Positions 21,252-33,343 of a stretch of 64,000 nucleotides of DNA are shown one piece after another (the first letter of the stretch is position 1; the number at the start of each line of letters is the position of its first letter). Both the position numbers and the translations under genes were made by a program. The notes beneath the pieces are model-generated. The model searched no databases. It was not told the origin of the DNA and worked only from the letters and a program-made list of their open reading frames with translations. The DNA is taken from assembly GCF_019097595.1 (NCBI RefSeq), contig NC_080729.1:4434417-4498416 (forward strand). The letters are read 5' to 3'. The stretch comes from Hemibagrus wyckioides. Its lineage: Eukaryota > Chordata > Actinopteri > Siluriformes > Bagridae.

Positions 21252-23590
21252 AGGTTATGACACTGGTTAAAATGTCATGGCTATAACACCTAGATACAGT
21301 GTAATGATTATGACACCGTTACAATGTCATGGTCATAACTCCAGTTACAATGCCATGGTTATGACATCGGTTACAACATTATGGTCATGACACCTGGTTA
21401 CATTGTTATGGTTATTACATCTGGTTACAATGTCATGGTTATGACTCCAGTTACAATGTCATGGTTATGATGCCGGTTACAATGCCATGGTTATGACAGC
21501 GGTTACAATGTCATGGTTATAACACCAGTTCTAAAGTCATGGTTATGACACCGGTTACAATGTCATGGTTATGACAGCAGTTACAATACCATGGTTATGA
21601 TGCTGGTGTCATAGTTTTGATACCATGACAATTGTCATTGTTGTGACACGGGTTACAATGTCATGGTTATGACACCAGTTACAATGTCATGGTTATGACA
21701 CTGGCTACAATGTCATGGTTATGACACCAGTTACAATGTCATGGTTATGGTGCTGGTTACAATGTCATGGTTATGACACTGGCTACAATGTCATGGTTAT
21801 GACACTGGCTACAATGTCATGGTTATGACACCAGTTACAATGTCATGGTTATGACGCCGGTTACAATGTCATGGTTATGGTGCTGGTTACAATGTCATAG
21901 TTATGACGCCAGTTACAATGTCATGGTTATGGTGCTGGTTACAATGTCATGGTTATGGTGCTGGTTACAATGTCATGGTTATGACACTGGCTACAATGTC
22001 ATGGTTATGACACCAGTTACAATGTCATGGTTATGGTGCTGGTTACAATGTCATGGTTATGACACCAGTTACAATGTCATGGTTATGACACCAGTTACAA
22101 TGTCATGGTTATGACACCAGTTACAATGTCATGGTTATGACACCAGTTACAATGTCATGGTTATGACGCCGGTTACAATGTCATGGTTATGGTGCTGGTT
22201 ACAATGTCATAGTTATGACGCCAGTTACAATGTCATGGTTATGGTGCTGGTTACAATGTCATGGTTATGACGCTGGTTACAATGTCATGGTTATGGTGCT
22301 GGTTACAATGTCATGGATATGACACCGGTTACAATGTCATGGTTATGGTGCAGGTTACAATGTCATGGTTATGACGCCAGTTACAGTGTCATGGTTATGG
22401 TGCTGGTTACAATGTCATGGTTATGGTGCTCGTTACAATGTCATAGTTATGACGCCAGTTACAATGTCATGGTTATGGTGCTGGTTACAATGTCATGGAT
22501 ATGACACCGGTTACAATGTCATGGTTATGGTGCAGGTTACAATGTCATGGATATGACACCGGTTACAATGTCATGGTTATGGTGCTGGTTACAATGTCAT
22601 GGATATGACACCGGTTACAATGTCATGGTTATGACGCCAGTTACAGTGTCATGGTTATGGTGCTGGTTACAATGTCATGGTTATGGTGCTCGTTACAATG
22701 TCATAGTTATGACGCCAGTTACAATGTCATGGTTATGGTGCTGGTTACAATGTCATGGTTATGACACCAGTTACAATGTCATGGTTATGACACCAGTTAC
22801 AATGTCATGGTTATGACACCAGTTACAATGTCATGGTTATGACGCCGGTTACAATGTCATGGTTATGGTGCTCGTTACAATGTCATAGTTATGACGCCAG
22901 TTACAATGTCATGGTTATGGTGCTGGTTACAATGTCATGGTTATGACGCTGGTTACAATGTCATGGTTATGGTGCTGGTTACAATGTCATGGATATGACA
23001 CTGGTTACAATGTCATGGTTACGGTGCAGGTTACAATGTCATGGTTATGACGCCAGTTACAGTGTCATGGTTATGGTGCTGGTTACAATGTCATGGTTAT
23101 GACGCCAGTTACAGTGTCATGGTTATGGTGCTGGTTACAATGTCATGGTTATGGTGCTGGTTACAATGTCATGGTTATGGTGCTGGTTACAATGTCATGG
23201 ATATGACACTGGTTACAATGTCATGGTTACGGTGCAGGTTACAATGTCATGGTTATGACGCCAGTTACAGTGTCATGGTTATGGTGCTGGTTACAATGTC
23301 ATGGTTATGACGCCAGTTACAGTGTCATGGTTATGGTGCTGGTTACAATGTCATGGTTATGGTGCTGGTTACAATGTCATGGTTATGGTGCTGGTTACAA
23401 TGTCATGGATATGACACTGGTTACAATGTCATGGTTACGGTGCAGGTTACAATGTCATGGTTATGACGCCAGTTACAGTGTCATGGTTATGGTGCTGGTT
23501 ACAATGTCATGGTTATGACGCCAGTTACAGTGTCATGGTTATGGTGCTGGTTACAATGTCATGGATATGACAACGATTAAAATGTCAATT
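21252..23590 (+). repeat. 26-bp minisatellite, about 90 copies, with higher-order repeats
   Basis: The unit alternates around GGTTACAATGTCATGG plus TTATGACACC or TTATGGTGCT (26 bp). Left-hand units are more diverged, and the right half is nearly uniform. Because 26 is not a multiple of three, open frames repeat every 78 bp and give several 63- or 89-residue artefacts. Identical 270-base frames at 23041 and 23249 show a 208-bp (8-unit) higher-order repeat, and blocks at 22365 and 22625 show a 260-bp (10-unit) one. There are no spacers, so it is not a CRISPR array. Confidence 0.97.
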
Positions 23591-23599
23591 GTGACAAAA

Positions 23600-24470
23600 T
23601 GTATATTTTTTCTGACAAAATTAGACTATTTGATATGTTCACCATTTTGTGATTCAAAAAGTGTCATAACACAACCTTATGTCAACAGGCATTGTATGTG
23701 ACCTGACATGGTGTGTTGTCAATTTAATAATAAATAAGTTTCTATCAAACTGATAAAAGCAGTTCTTCGGTTAGCTGACTATATATTTGTTTATTACAAA
23801 TATATTATTATATTATATATATTATATTATTTGCATTATTACATATGTTATCTCCCAAAATCTTCTTTATACAGCATTGTGAATTTTGCCGAATCAGAGA
23901 TGAAACTGGGTTAAAAAAAAAGTATAAATAAGCCTTAATAACTACCTTAAAAAGTATGGCATATAATTCTGTAATTAGAAAAGGAATTTAATTCATTTAT
24001 TTACATTAATTTAGTTAATAAAACAGCAATAACAACAGCAATAGCACTAATTAAATAAATAAATAAATATATTATTAAATTTTGTTTTATATTTCTAAAA
24101 ATGTTCTAAGAATGATTAAACCTGCTTTGAGTTTTATTTATTTCTTTATTTGTTTGTTTATTTATTTATTTATTTATTTATTATTTTTTATTTCATTTAT
24201 TTACTTCTATTTTTTCCCCTAAAAATTAATCCTAAAATGCTAATCCTAAAATGCTAAAATGAGTTTTATAAAATTAAAAAACAAATTTTAATTCTTTATT
24301 TACAATTTATTATTTATAACTTCATTTAAATATGTCCTTTTATTATTGTTGATATGTTTTATTATTATTCTTAGTATATTAACATCGAATTCACCGTCGA
24401 TATAGTTGTAGCGTCGGCTTTACTCAAACTTCCAACACACGTCTTACACGTAGAGCCCTCAGTGGACTAA
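23600..24470. other. AT-rich intronic stretch, nothing definable
   Basis: The sequence is AT-rich with TATTTATTTATT-type runs at about 24130-24190. I see no gene, transposon end or RNA. Confidence 0.7.
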
Positions 24471-25129
24471 GCACACACACACACACACACACACACACAG
24501 ATATCTCCCACTGTGTGTCTTCAGAGAGAGGCTAACTAGCACAGATCATACTGCAGTGAAGAAAGCAAATCCCTCTAGAAGCTTCTGTCTGTGGTCAGTA
24601 ATAAAAAGCGAGGGCGGCAGGATCGGCCCATATCTCACTCTGTCACTAAACGAGTGCGAGCTTGTAACCTGTCTGTATCGGTGTCGCTGTACCATCATAT
24701 GTGTTCGGAGTACTAATGATCACGCTGCTCAGTGGAGACCTTGGCTAGCTAAAATTGGTGTTTATGTGTCTGGGAAATTGATACTTGAGTTTGTAGGCCA
24801 GAGTGCACGTCGTGTGTATTCGCTTTATCCCTCTGCACCACCGATCTATTATTAGCAGGAAAACTGGAGCAAATTTATCTGGGGCTATTAGACTGTGTCA
24901 CTTGTACGAGCCTGATATGGACTTTTTGTGTGAAAGCGTGGGTGCCTACGAGTGTGTATATATATGTGTGTGTGTGTTTGTGTGTGTGTGTGAGTGTATA
25001 AACAAATGCAGGAATGCTTAAATGTGTGTTAGAGCATCAACACTGAGCATTTCTATAGCTTCTAATGTAGATGTGAAATGTGGGCGAGAATCCTGCAGAG
25101 GAGATCATATGCTGTGAGGGGTTATAAAA

Positions 25130-25166
<37 letters not shown>

Positions 25167-25170
25167 TATA
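24470..25170 (+). repeat. scattered (CA)n/(TG)n microsatellites
   Basis: CA run at 24472-24500, TG-rich run at 24958-24995 and GT run at 25131-25166. The open frame at 24556-24855 between them has no recognisable similarity. Confidence 0.85.
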
Positions 25171-25738
25171 TAGAGCACTCTGCTGTTATAAATCACCTTG
25201 GCCTGATTATAGCAGACGTCTCTTTGCTATAATTCAGTAGACAGAGAGCAGCACAAAAAAAAAAAAAGAAGGAAAGAGAATATGATGCAGGTTCAAAAAA
25301 CAGATTCAGCATTTTCTAAATTCCTTCCTGGTCAGCCAACTCACCAAAACGGTCTGATAGAAGAGAGTGTGAGGAAAATAAGAGCCGATGTTTTAGACGC
25401 TCGTGGCAGGTTGGAGATGTCCAGACTGCTCAAGCTGTAAAAGCAGCATGACTAATGCGTAACATAATTACAGGGAAAAAAAAAAATCTTCCTCCGTCTT
25501 ATCCAGATAGAACTCTCTTTCGCCAAACACTTTATAATTATCATCAGTAATATAATTACAGATGAACGACTTAGTCAAGCTTGACATATCCCTGGCATTA
25601 CTGGCTCTTTATCCTCGTACTGGTGGGCCAAAAGGTGCCATTTTCAAATCCTTCATAGAAACTGGAACTCTTCTTATTCTTACATGTGCGTTTAGACACG
25701 GCATCAGGAGAAGCCTGCTGTATGTGAGGTGCCTTGAA

Positions 25739-26360
25739 ATTTACATTTCTGGTATTTGGCAGACGCCCTTATCCTGGACGATTGAGGGTTAAGGGCTTTG
25801 CTTGGTGAACGTGGGATATAAACTCACAACCTTATGGTCAGTAATGCAGCACCTTAACCACCTTTACATTACATTTCTGGCATTTGGCAGACACTCTTAT
25901 CCAGAGCGACTTACAATTTATCTCATTTTACACAACTGAGCAATTGAGGCTTAAGGGCCCATCAGTGTCAGTTTAGTGGACCTGGGATTTAAACTCACAG
26001 CCTTCTGGTCAGTAATGCAGCAAGCTACCACATCCTTTTACATTTACATGATATTTGGCAGATCCAGATGCGACTTACAGTTTATCTCGTTTTATACAAC
26101 TGAGCAATTGAGGGTTAAAGGGCCTTGCTTAGAGGCCCATCAGTGGCAGTTTGGGATTTGAAATCACAACCTTCTGGTCAGTAATCCAGCACCTTAACCA
26201 CCTTTACATTACATTTCTGGCATTTGGCAGATGTCTTTATCCAGAGCGAATTACAGTTTATCTCATTTTATACAACTGAGCAATTGAAGGTTAAGGGCCT
26301 TGCCTAAGGACCCAGAGGTGGGAGCTTGGTGGCTGGATCTGAACTTACAAACCTTCTGAT
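25739..26360 (-). mobile_element. tandem array of four tRNA-derived SINE copies
   Basis: Four minus-oriented copies are read on the + strand as ACATTTCTGGCATTTGGCAG, ATCCAGAGCGACTTACA, TCTCATTTTACACAACTGAG, CAATTGAGG, TTAAGGGCC, AAACTCACAGCCTTCTGGTC, AGTAATGCAGCACCTTAACC. Approximate units are 25739-25863 (internally deleted), 25864-26033, 26036-26203 and 26204-26360. The junction between copies 1 and 2 recurs between copies 3 and 4, about 340 bp apart. A single + strand relative is at 34325-34503. The tail (GTAAGTCGCTCTGGATAAG in sense) is the common fish L2-type SINE tail. Confidence 0.85.
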
Positions 26361-26404
26361 TTTTTAAAGGTTTGGCTATAAAACCAATCAATAATCAGTG
26401 TTAT

Positions 26405-26408
26405 GCTA

Positions 26409-26444
<36 letters not shown>

Positions 26445-26927
26445 AAATAATGAATTAGAGATACACCTTTCTGTGTAAATGGTTACCACGGAAACAATTC
26501 TGGATTAGCACATGCTATACAATACAATCTGCCTGACAGGACAGCACCGTTAGAGACGATGAACTAATTTCTGACCAATCAGATTCCAGAATTCAGGAGT
26601 ATTGTGCTAAATGAGAGTCCTGACCGTTAAAAGTACAACCCCTGTTACACAAGTTATAGATTAACATTAATATGTAGTATTACGAAGGTAATTTGTAGAA
26701 TCTGAATGTAATAATAGTTCAAAGTGAGTCTCTGGTGTGAAATGGGGCGCGGATTTCTGAGAGCTGGTGTGGATCGGAGCGATGTGGAATGTAAAGAGTG
26801 TGTTTGTGAAGCTGGATTTAAAACCCAGGTGATATGTTTGACCTTCTGAACTGCACAGATCATAAACGAGCGAGTGTGTTTTACAGCTTACAGCCGAGGA
26901 TCATGTAGTGTTCACCTCAGCTGAACC

Positions 26928-26971
<44 letters not shown>

Positions 26972-27112
26972 TAGTAGCAGTGCCGCAGGACTCAGGTGTC
27001 AGGTGACACGCTCGTATATTTCCCACTCTCTGACATCACTGCTCTTGCAGAAGCTCTGTTCCTAAAAGCATCAAAACCATTTTCACGTCCATTTTCCGAT
27101 AAACAATGTAAG

Positions 27113-27145
<33 letters not shown>
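26405..27145 (+). repeat. (ATT)n, (CA)n and (GT)n microsatellites
   Basis: ATT run at 26407-26443, CA run at 26931-26967 and GT run at 27114-27145. No gene is evident between them or up to 27.8 kb. Confidence 0.88.
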
Positions 27146-27146
<1 letters not shown>

Positions 27147-27827
27147 CGCACACTGTGAATCAGAGGGTGTGTGGTGAAAATGAAAAAGCACAGTCCATTT
27201 AAAACGAAGAAAAGTGTGTGTGTGTTTCTTTAAGGAGTGTATGTGCACAAGGACACGTCACACAATGTTCTTCAGCCGCCGTCACACCGGGCCCCCCGCA
27301 GACGACAACACCCAAAACCTGTCTCACTCTCCCAGGATGCACTGCAGCATTTCACAGCATCCCTTACATCACTCGCTCCCTCGCTTTCTCTCTTTGTTTT
27401 TTTTTCCCATCATTCACACCAAAATTCTCATAGTAATCATCACCCCAGAGCATTCTGGGTAATTACAATGCCACGTTTATCCTTAATCCCATTGCCCTCG
27501 TCGTCATTCGATTCCAAAAAAAAAAGAAAAAAAGAAAAAGACGCTAATGACAGCTAATCTTCGCTCTTTATATGACCGGTTTGTAAACAGCGGCAAGCCT
27601 GAGGACAAATTAATCAACGTCTAGAGTAAATATTTCCTTTATTTCATTTTGTGATGTTTGAAAGGCTGATCTAAACGACTTTCATCACTGCGTGCCTTAA
27701 TTAACAAACCCCTGTTCGAGTGCGTTCGGGTACATCGACTGTTTCAGGCCAAGTGATGTGTGTCAGCGTGTGTCTGTCTCTTCTGTTTTTAACTGGTGAA
27801 GGACAACAGAATGTAGAGCAACAAAAA

Positions 27828-27933
27828 TAGAGAGAGAGAGAACCAAGGAGAGAGAGAGAGAGAGAGATGAAAGAAGAAAGAAAAGAGAGAGAAGAACGAA
27901 GGAAATAGAGAGAGAAAGGCAGAGAGAGAGAAG

Positions 27934-27969
<36 letters not shown>

Positions 27970-27983
27970 GAGTGAGAGAGAGA

Positions 27984-28019
<36 letters not shown>

Positions 28020-28030
28020 AGAAAGACGGA

Positions 28031-28064
<34 letters not shown>

Positions 28065-28120
28065 AAGGACTGAAAGAAGAATTAAAGAGAGAGAGGGAGA
28101 AAGGGAGAGAGAGACAGATA

Positions 28121-28152
<32 letters not shown>

Positions 28153-28160
28153 AGAAAGAC

Positions 28161-28207
<47 letters not shown>

Positions 28208-28325
28208 AATGAAAGAAGAAAGAAGAGAGAGAGAAGAACAAAGGAAATAGAGAGAGAGAGGTAGGGAGAGAGAGAAGGAGAGAGAGAGACAGAGAGAAAG
28301 ATAGAGAGAGAGAAGAAAGACGGAG

Positions 28326-28367
<42 letters not shown>

Positions 28368-28379
28368 AAGAAGAATGAA

Positions 28380-28421
<42 letters not shown>

Positions 28422-28436
28422 AAGAAGAATGAAAGC

Positions 28437-28469
<33 letters not shown>

Positions 28470-28528
28470 AAGAAGAATGAAAGCGAGAGAGAGAGAGAGA
28501 GAGAGAGGACTGAAAGAAGAATGAAAGC

Positions 28529-28561
<33 letters not shown>

Positions 28562-28591
28562 AAGAAGAATGAAAGCGAGAGAGAGAGAGAA

Positions 28592-28647
<56 letters not shown>

Positions 28648-28762
28648 AAGAAGAATGAAAGCGAGAGAGAGAGAGAAAGAGAAAGAGAGCGAGAGAGAGG
28701 GAGGGAGGGAGAGGGGGGACTGAAAGAAGAACAAAGGAGGGGGGGGACTGAAAGAAGAACGA

Positions 28763-28812
<50 letters not shown>
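27828..28812 (+). repeat. compound (GA)n minisatellite with GGACTGAAAGAAGAATGAAA unit
   Basis: GA runs alternate with GGACTGAAAGAAGAATGAAA, copies near 28361, 28413, 28463, 28506, 28556 and 28640, each followed by GCGAGAGA. The left half is less regular, with GAAAGAAGAAAG. The long open frames here encode only Ser/Leu or Arg/Glu and are artefacts. On the mbnl1 transcript the block is CU-rich. Confidence 0.95.
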
Positions 28813-28818
<6 letters not shown>

Positions 28819-29264
28819 GAGATCAGTCAGGAAGATAAAATAAATACAGATTAAAACACAATGTGACAAACTGATAGAATGCAGAGAGCTCTAGGGACAG
28901 AGGAAGCAAACACTGGCAGGGAAAGTGAGAAGGTGCAGCCTGGGGTGCCAATATTTACTGCTGCATGTGACATGATACACACCTGCCATGGCACTGGATT
29001 CGGACTGATCGTGAAGAAACATCAGTTGGTGTATATCCCAGAATCATGAGACAACAAGAAGGCAAAATGCGTGCACTTGAATTATTTATTTATTTTTGAC
29101 AAAAAAAATATTTATTAGAGAAAACCCCCTGAAACACATTAACATGTTTAGATTGATAGATTTGATCAGTTCTAGTGAAGTTAGTGTTTTTCTGCCATGC
29201 TGATGTCACAAGTACGCTTATAGCTAGTTCACTCCTAATAGCTCGGGTGTTCAGATGAAGACAC

Positions 29265-29810
29265 TATTTAAGGATATAAAGGAAAAAAGGCAGGTTTTGC
29301 TGCTAGATTCTAAAAAAACTTAAAATTGATTTTCTGTGAAACTTGTGCAAGTTTTATTTTAATGATGATTCATAAAAAAATTTTAATACAGAATTTTAAC
29401 AGCTTTTTTTGTGCAATCATTTTAATTTCTTTTTAATTTCTTTTTTTTTTTTCAATTAAAGGACATAAAGGAAAACAGTTAGCTTCTAAAAAAATTTCAT
29501 TTCAATTTTGTTTTTAAATTATATTTCTTACTTTTTTTTTTTATTACAAACCAAATTCTGGATTTGTATTATTTATTGAATTTATTGGATATTTTTTTTT
29601 TTATTTATTTATTTTATTTTATTTACATATAATAAATATACACATTTTAAATTTAAGGACATAAAGGAAAACAGTCAGGTTTTGCTGCTAGATTCTGAAA
29701 AAAACAACAACTTAAAATTAATTTTCTTGTGAAACAAGTTTTATTTTCAAAAAGTTGTTTTTATAATTTTTCTTTAAGAATGTTAGTTACAAACCAAATT
29801 CTGTATGTAT

Positions 29811-29855
<45 letters not shown>

Positions 29856-30060
29856 AATTTTATTTACATTTTTTTTTTTTTTTTTTTACAATTTAAGGAC
29901 ATAAAGGAAAGCAAGTTGTGAGAGTTTAATCCTAAAAAGTGTTTTTTTATGATGATCATTCTTAAAAAATTTCAAAATGCAACGTGAATTTTAACAGCTT
30001 TTTATTTCAATCATTTTTTTTCATTCTTTATTTCAATTATTCCAATATGTTAGCGTTTCT
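29265..30060 (+). repeat. degenerate tandem repeat, unit about 200 bp
   Basis: Four diverged units start at about 29270, 29460, 29655 and 29895 with AAGGACATAAAGGAAAACAG. Two continue TCAGGTTTTGCTGCTAGATT. Units also share TTTTCTGTGAAACTTGTGCA-like and AATTTTAACAGCTTTTT blocks. Poly-T and (ATTT)n runs lie between, for example 29817-29852. Confidence 0.75.
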
Positions 30061-30224
30061 ATAGTAACAACTAAACCAGAAATTTATCCGGTGGTCAGTT
30101 CATATAATCCAAGTGCACTAACAGACCAGAATTTAAAAAAAAATTTTTCTGGTTAAAAATAAAAATAAAATACAGTATGTTTATTTAATTACTGATATGA
30201 AACAGTTTACTGTTTATGTTTTTG

Positions 30225-30270
30225 GAGCATTTTTGGAAGGAGTCTCCAGTGTCAGTGCTGTGTATGTAAA
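30225..30270 (+). repeat. dispersed GGAGTCTCCAG-type short repeat
   Basis: GAGCATTTTTGGAAGGAGTC then TCCAGTGTCAGTGCTGTG. Same family as 20425 and 32905. Confidence 0.7.
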
Positions 30271-30868
30271 TGGAAATATCATGCTACAATAAAACTAGTC
30301 TTTTCTAAATTTATCTCAACATTAAGTGATAACAGGACGTTAAATATAACTGTTAAACGTTAAATCCTGCTATAAATGATATGTACGATGTTTTTTAATA
30401 AATAATCAGTTGCAATCATTGACTTACTGACAAGATTAGTGTCAGGATTAGCACTAGAAAAAGAAAACGTATCAGATGATGACTAAAATTCTTGCATGCA
30501 GACAGAGAGAGAGAGAAAAAGAATACTTTAAGAAGCAACCCTTTCTCTGGTTTTTACCCTCTGAAGGTTCCTCGACCCTCGACTTGGTTACTAGGTCAGA
30601 GTTGAAGTAAGTGAAGTGAAATTAAGCAAAAGTGTAGATGTTTGAACTTCTGTGAACTCATGAGAGAAGAAAAATGATTGTTGAACTCCAACGATGCTTA
30701 TCAGTGCCAACATTACAAACTCGGGAATTCTGGGAAAATTTGTCGGAATCTAATCTTGAGACCATCTTGGGCTTAGATTATTGTTATTATTGTTCTAACT
30801 TATTTTCAACTCTGCCTGTATTATAGCTGGTGTCAATAAAGCGTACATGCGTACATGTGGAGTATATG

Positions 30869-30869
<1 letters not shown>

Positions 30870-30909
<40 letters not shown>

Positions 30910-31399
30910 AGAGAGAGGGAGAGATGTTTATATATTTCCTGCATTATTTTGATAGCTTCTGGAGATTGAAGGAAGAGATTAAGGTGAATGCCCTGATGTC
31001 TACAGCAAATATCTCTGATCTCAGGATCATTTACACACACAAAGAGAGAAAGAGAACGGGAGAGAGAGAGAGAGAGAGAGAGAGATGAAAAGAGAGAGAG
31101 AAAGAGTGAGAAAGAGAAAGGGAGAGAGTGAGCAAGAGAGCGAGAGAGAGAGAGAGAGAGAGAGAGGGTGAAAGAGAGGGAGAGAGAGAGAGAAAGTGAG
31201 TAAGAGGGGGAGAGAAAGAAAAAAAACGAGAGAGAGAGAGAGAGGGTGAAAGAGAGGGAGAGAGAGAAAGTGAGTAAGAGGGGGAGAGAAAGAAAAAAAA
31301 CGAGAGAGAGAGAGAGAGAGAGGGGTGAAAGAGAGAGAGGGTGAAAGAGAAGGAGAAAGAGAGAAAAAGAGTGAGAAATAGGCTGTGTGTGTGTGTATA

Positions 31400-31440
<41 letters not shown>
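30870..31440 (+). repeat. (GA)n microsatellites with a compound block
   Basis: GA runs occur at 30870-30923 and through 31040-31438. Within the second block a unit of about 78 bp containing GGGTGAAAGAGAGGGAGAGA, AAAGTGAGTAAGAGGGGGAG and AAAAAAAACGAGAG occurs twice (about 31166 and 31244), with a partial third. A short TG/TATG run at 31384-31407 ends it. Confidence 0.93.
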
Positions 31441-31442
<2 letters not shown>

Positions 31443-31556
31443 TTATTCGCATCAGTGTTAATCAAAGCAGAGTGCCAGGGACTCTCCTCTCTCTGGGCTT
31501 TATCTGATGGAAAACTACTGCACACTACATCAGCTCTCTACACACTCAACAGATCC

Positions 31557-31604
<48 letters not shown>
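31557..31604 (+). repeat. (CA)n microsatellite
   Basis: About 24 CA units. 31.6-32.0 kb that follows is plain sequence with no recognised feature. Confidence 0.95.
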
Positions 31605-31606
<2 letters not shown>

Positions 31607-32034
31607 TTCTACACCTAGATCTAACAATAACCTTTAAGGATTTTTATTTGAAATATCCTGTAATATATATAAATATGTAATAAAATATATCCACTTTTGG
31701 GAACGGACCATGAGGACGCACCAAAACGTCCCCACAAGTCCGTTCTTAGCGGGGACAATGGGGAATTAGATCATCTTTCCAGATGACTAGATGAGTGCAT
31801 TCTCTTCTTGCCCAGATGTTTGAATCAACTACCAGGAATTGTTTTGGCTTTTATTAGTCATCAGGACCAAACATTCCTCAAATAATTAAATCGCATCATT
31901 CTTTATAAAAATAAATCAAATCTGTGTTCTGACTGAAAGGTTAACAGAGTTTATATACTCTTATTCTGTTGAGTTGTTTGCTGAATTTGTTGGTTAGAAT
32001 TTGTTATATTTGTTATGAGTTTTATATTAATGTT

Positions 32035-32484
32035 CATCCATCCATCCATCCATCCACTCATTTTCTTATCCATCCATCCATCCATCCATCCATTGATTCC
32101 ATCCATCCATCGATGCATCAATCCATCTATTCATCCACTCATCTATCCATCCACTCATTCACTTATCTATCCATCCATCCATTGATTCCATCCATCAATC
32201 CATCTATTCATCCACTCATTCACTTATCTATCCACCCATCCATCCATCCACCGATGCATTAATCCATCTACTGTATTCATTCACCCATCTATCCATCCAC
32301 TCATACACTTATCCATCCATCCATCCATCCATCCATTGATTCCATCCATCCATCCATCCATCTATCTATCCGTCCATCCAATCAAACACCCAGCCAGCCA
32401 GCCATCAATCCATCTATTCATCCACCCATCTATCCATCCACTCATCCATCCATTCATCCATCCATCCATCCATCCATCCATACA
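32035..32484 (+). repeat. (CATC)n array adjoining a SINE tail
   Basis: Roughly 450 bp of CATC/CATT units with short interruptions. The right end passes directly into a minus-strand SINE-like element whose sense tail is ATGGATGGATGG, so the array is the enlarged tail. Confidence 0.9.
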
Positions 32485-32537
32485 GAATGAACCTGAAGTC
32501 ACCCTGGTCGGTGACACAACCCATTACATGGCACAAT

Positions 32538-32568
<31 letters not shown>

Positions 32569-32763
32569 TGTACAGTTTAGAGATGCTAATCAGCCTGCAA
32601 TGCAAGTCTTCAGACTTGGGGAGGAAACCTGAGAACCCGGTGGAAACTCCTAAAATCAGGGGGAGAGATCATCAAAACTCATCATGCACACACAGGGCAG
32701 AGCCTGGAATTAAACCCTCAACCCCAGAGGTGTGTGACAAACATGTTAACCACTAAACCACCC
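32485..32763 (-). mobile_element. fish SINE-like repeat, minus orientation
   Basis: In sense it starts GGGTGGTTTAGTGGTTAAC (box A-like), then GGGTTTAATTCCAGG (box B-like), and runs through GGTTCTCAGGTTTCCTCCCC, GCTGATTAGCATCTCTAAAC and an expanded TG run (+ strand CA at 32541-32566) to TATGGATGG. It is the same family as the copies at 15165-15495 and 33105-33343. Confidence 0.78.
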
Positions 32764-32904
32764 TTGTAGCAACTTGGACATTTCATGTTTAATGTAAACT
32801 AAGACTAAGTATAAACAAAAAAAACAAACAAAAACTAATGGTTATTTAACAAATAAAAGCATAAGTATAAATATGGTTGATTTGTTTTGTTTGAATATGT
32901 TTAT

Positions 32905-32960
32905 CTAGCATTTATGGAGGGAGTCTCCAGAGTCAGTGCTTTAAAACAGAACGTTTACCA
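32905..32960 (+). repeat. dispersed GGAGTCTCCAG-type short repeat
   Basis: GCATTTATGGAGGGAGTCTC then CAGAGTCAGTGCTTTAAAAC. Same family as 20425 and 30225. Confidence 0.7.
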
Positions 32961-33104
32961 GGACTCTGTTTTTTTCCTGTCTTTTGAGGACTTCTTGGTA
33001 TCATTACAATCTGTGACTTGTTTCATGGATGACGCACAACATTAAATGTATCGATATAAAATAAAAAACGTTGTAATGATTGAAAAATCGGTGTAAAAGA
33101 AACA

Positions 33105-33343
33105 GAAAACTAGTTTGCATGTTCTCCCCATGCCTGTGTGGGTTTCCTCCGGTTTCCTCCCACAGTCCAAAAACATGTACATTAGGTTGATTGATAATTC
33201 TAAATTGCCCATAGGAGTGTGTGATGGACTGGTGACCTGTCAGGGTGTACCCCTGCCTTTTGCTCAATGTGTGCTGGGATAGGCTCCAGCAGATCCCTGT
33301 GACCCTAATTAGGAATAAAGCGGGTATAGAAAATGGATGGAGA
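33105..33343 (+). mobile_element. fish SINE-like repeat, 5' truncated
   Basis: It contains GTTTGCATGTTCTCCCCATG, GGTTTCCTCCCACAGTCC, AAAAACATGTACATTAGG, CTAAATTGCCCATAGG, CAGGGTGTACCCCTGCC, GGGATAGGCTCCAGC, and ends GCGGGTATAGAAAATGGATG. The tRNA-like head is missing. Confidence 0.82.

Noticed and set aside
21845..23518. Repeated 89-residue Trp/Cys-rich open frames
   Set aside because: The 26-bp minisatellite gives a 78-bp coding period by arithmetic. There is no start context or conservation argument.
21252..23590. Possible CRISPR-like array
   Set aside because: The units are directly tandem with no unique spacers, and the genome is clearly a vertebrate nuclear one.
24556..24855. 99-codon plus-strand open frame
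   Set aside because: No similarity recognised and no splice or promoter support.
27763..28869. Minus-strand open frame of 368 codons, Ser/Leu/Phe-rich
   Set aside because: Pure (GA)n array translation with no codon structure or domain.
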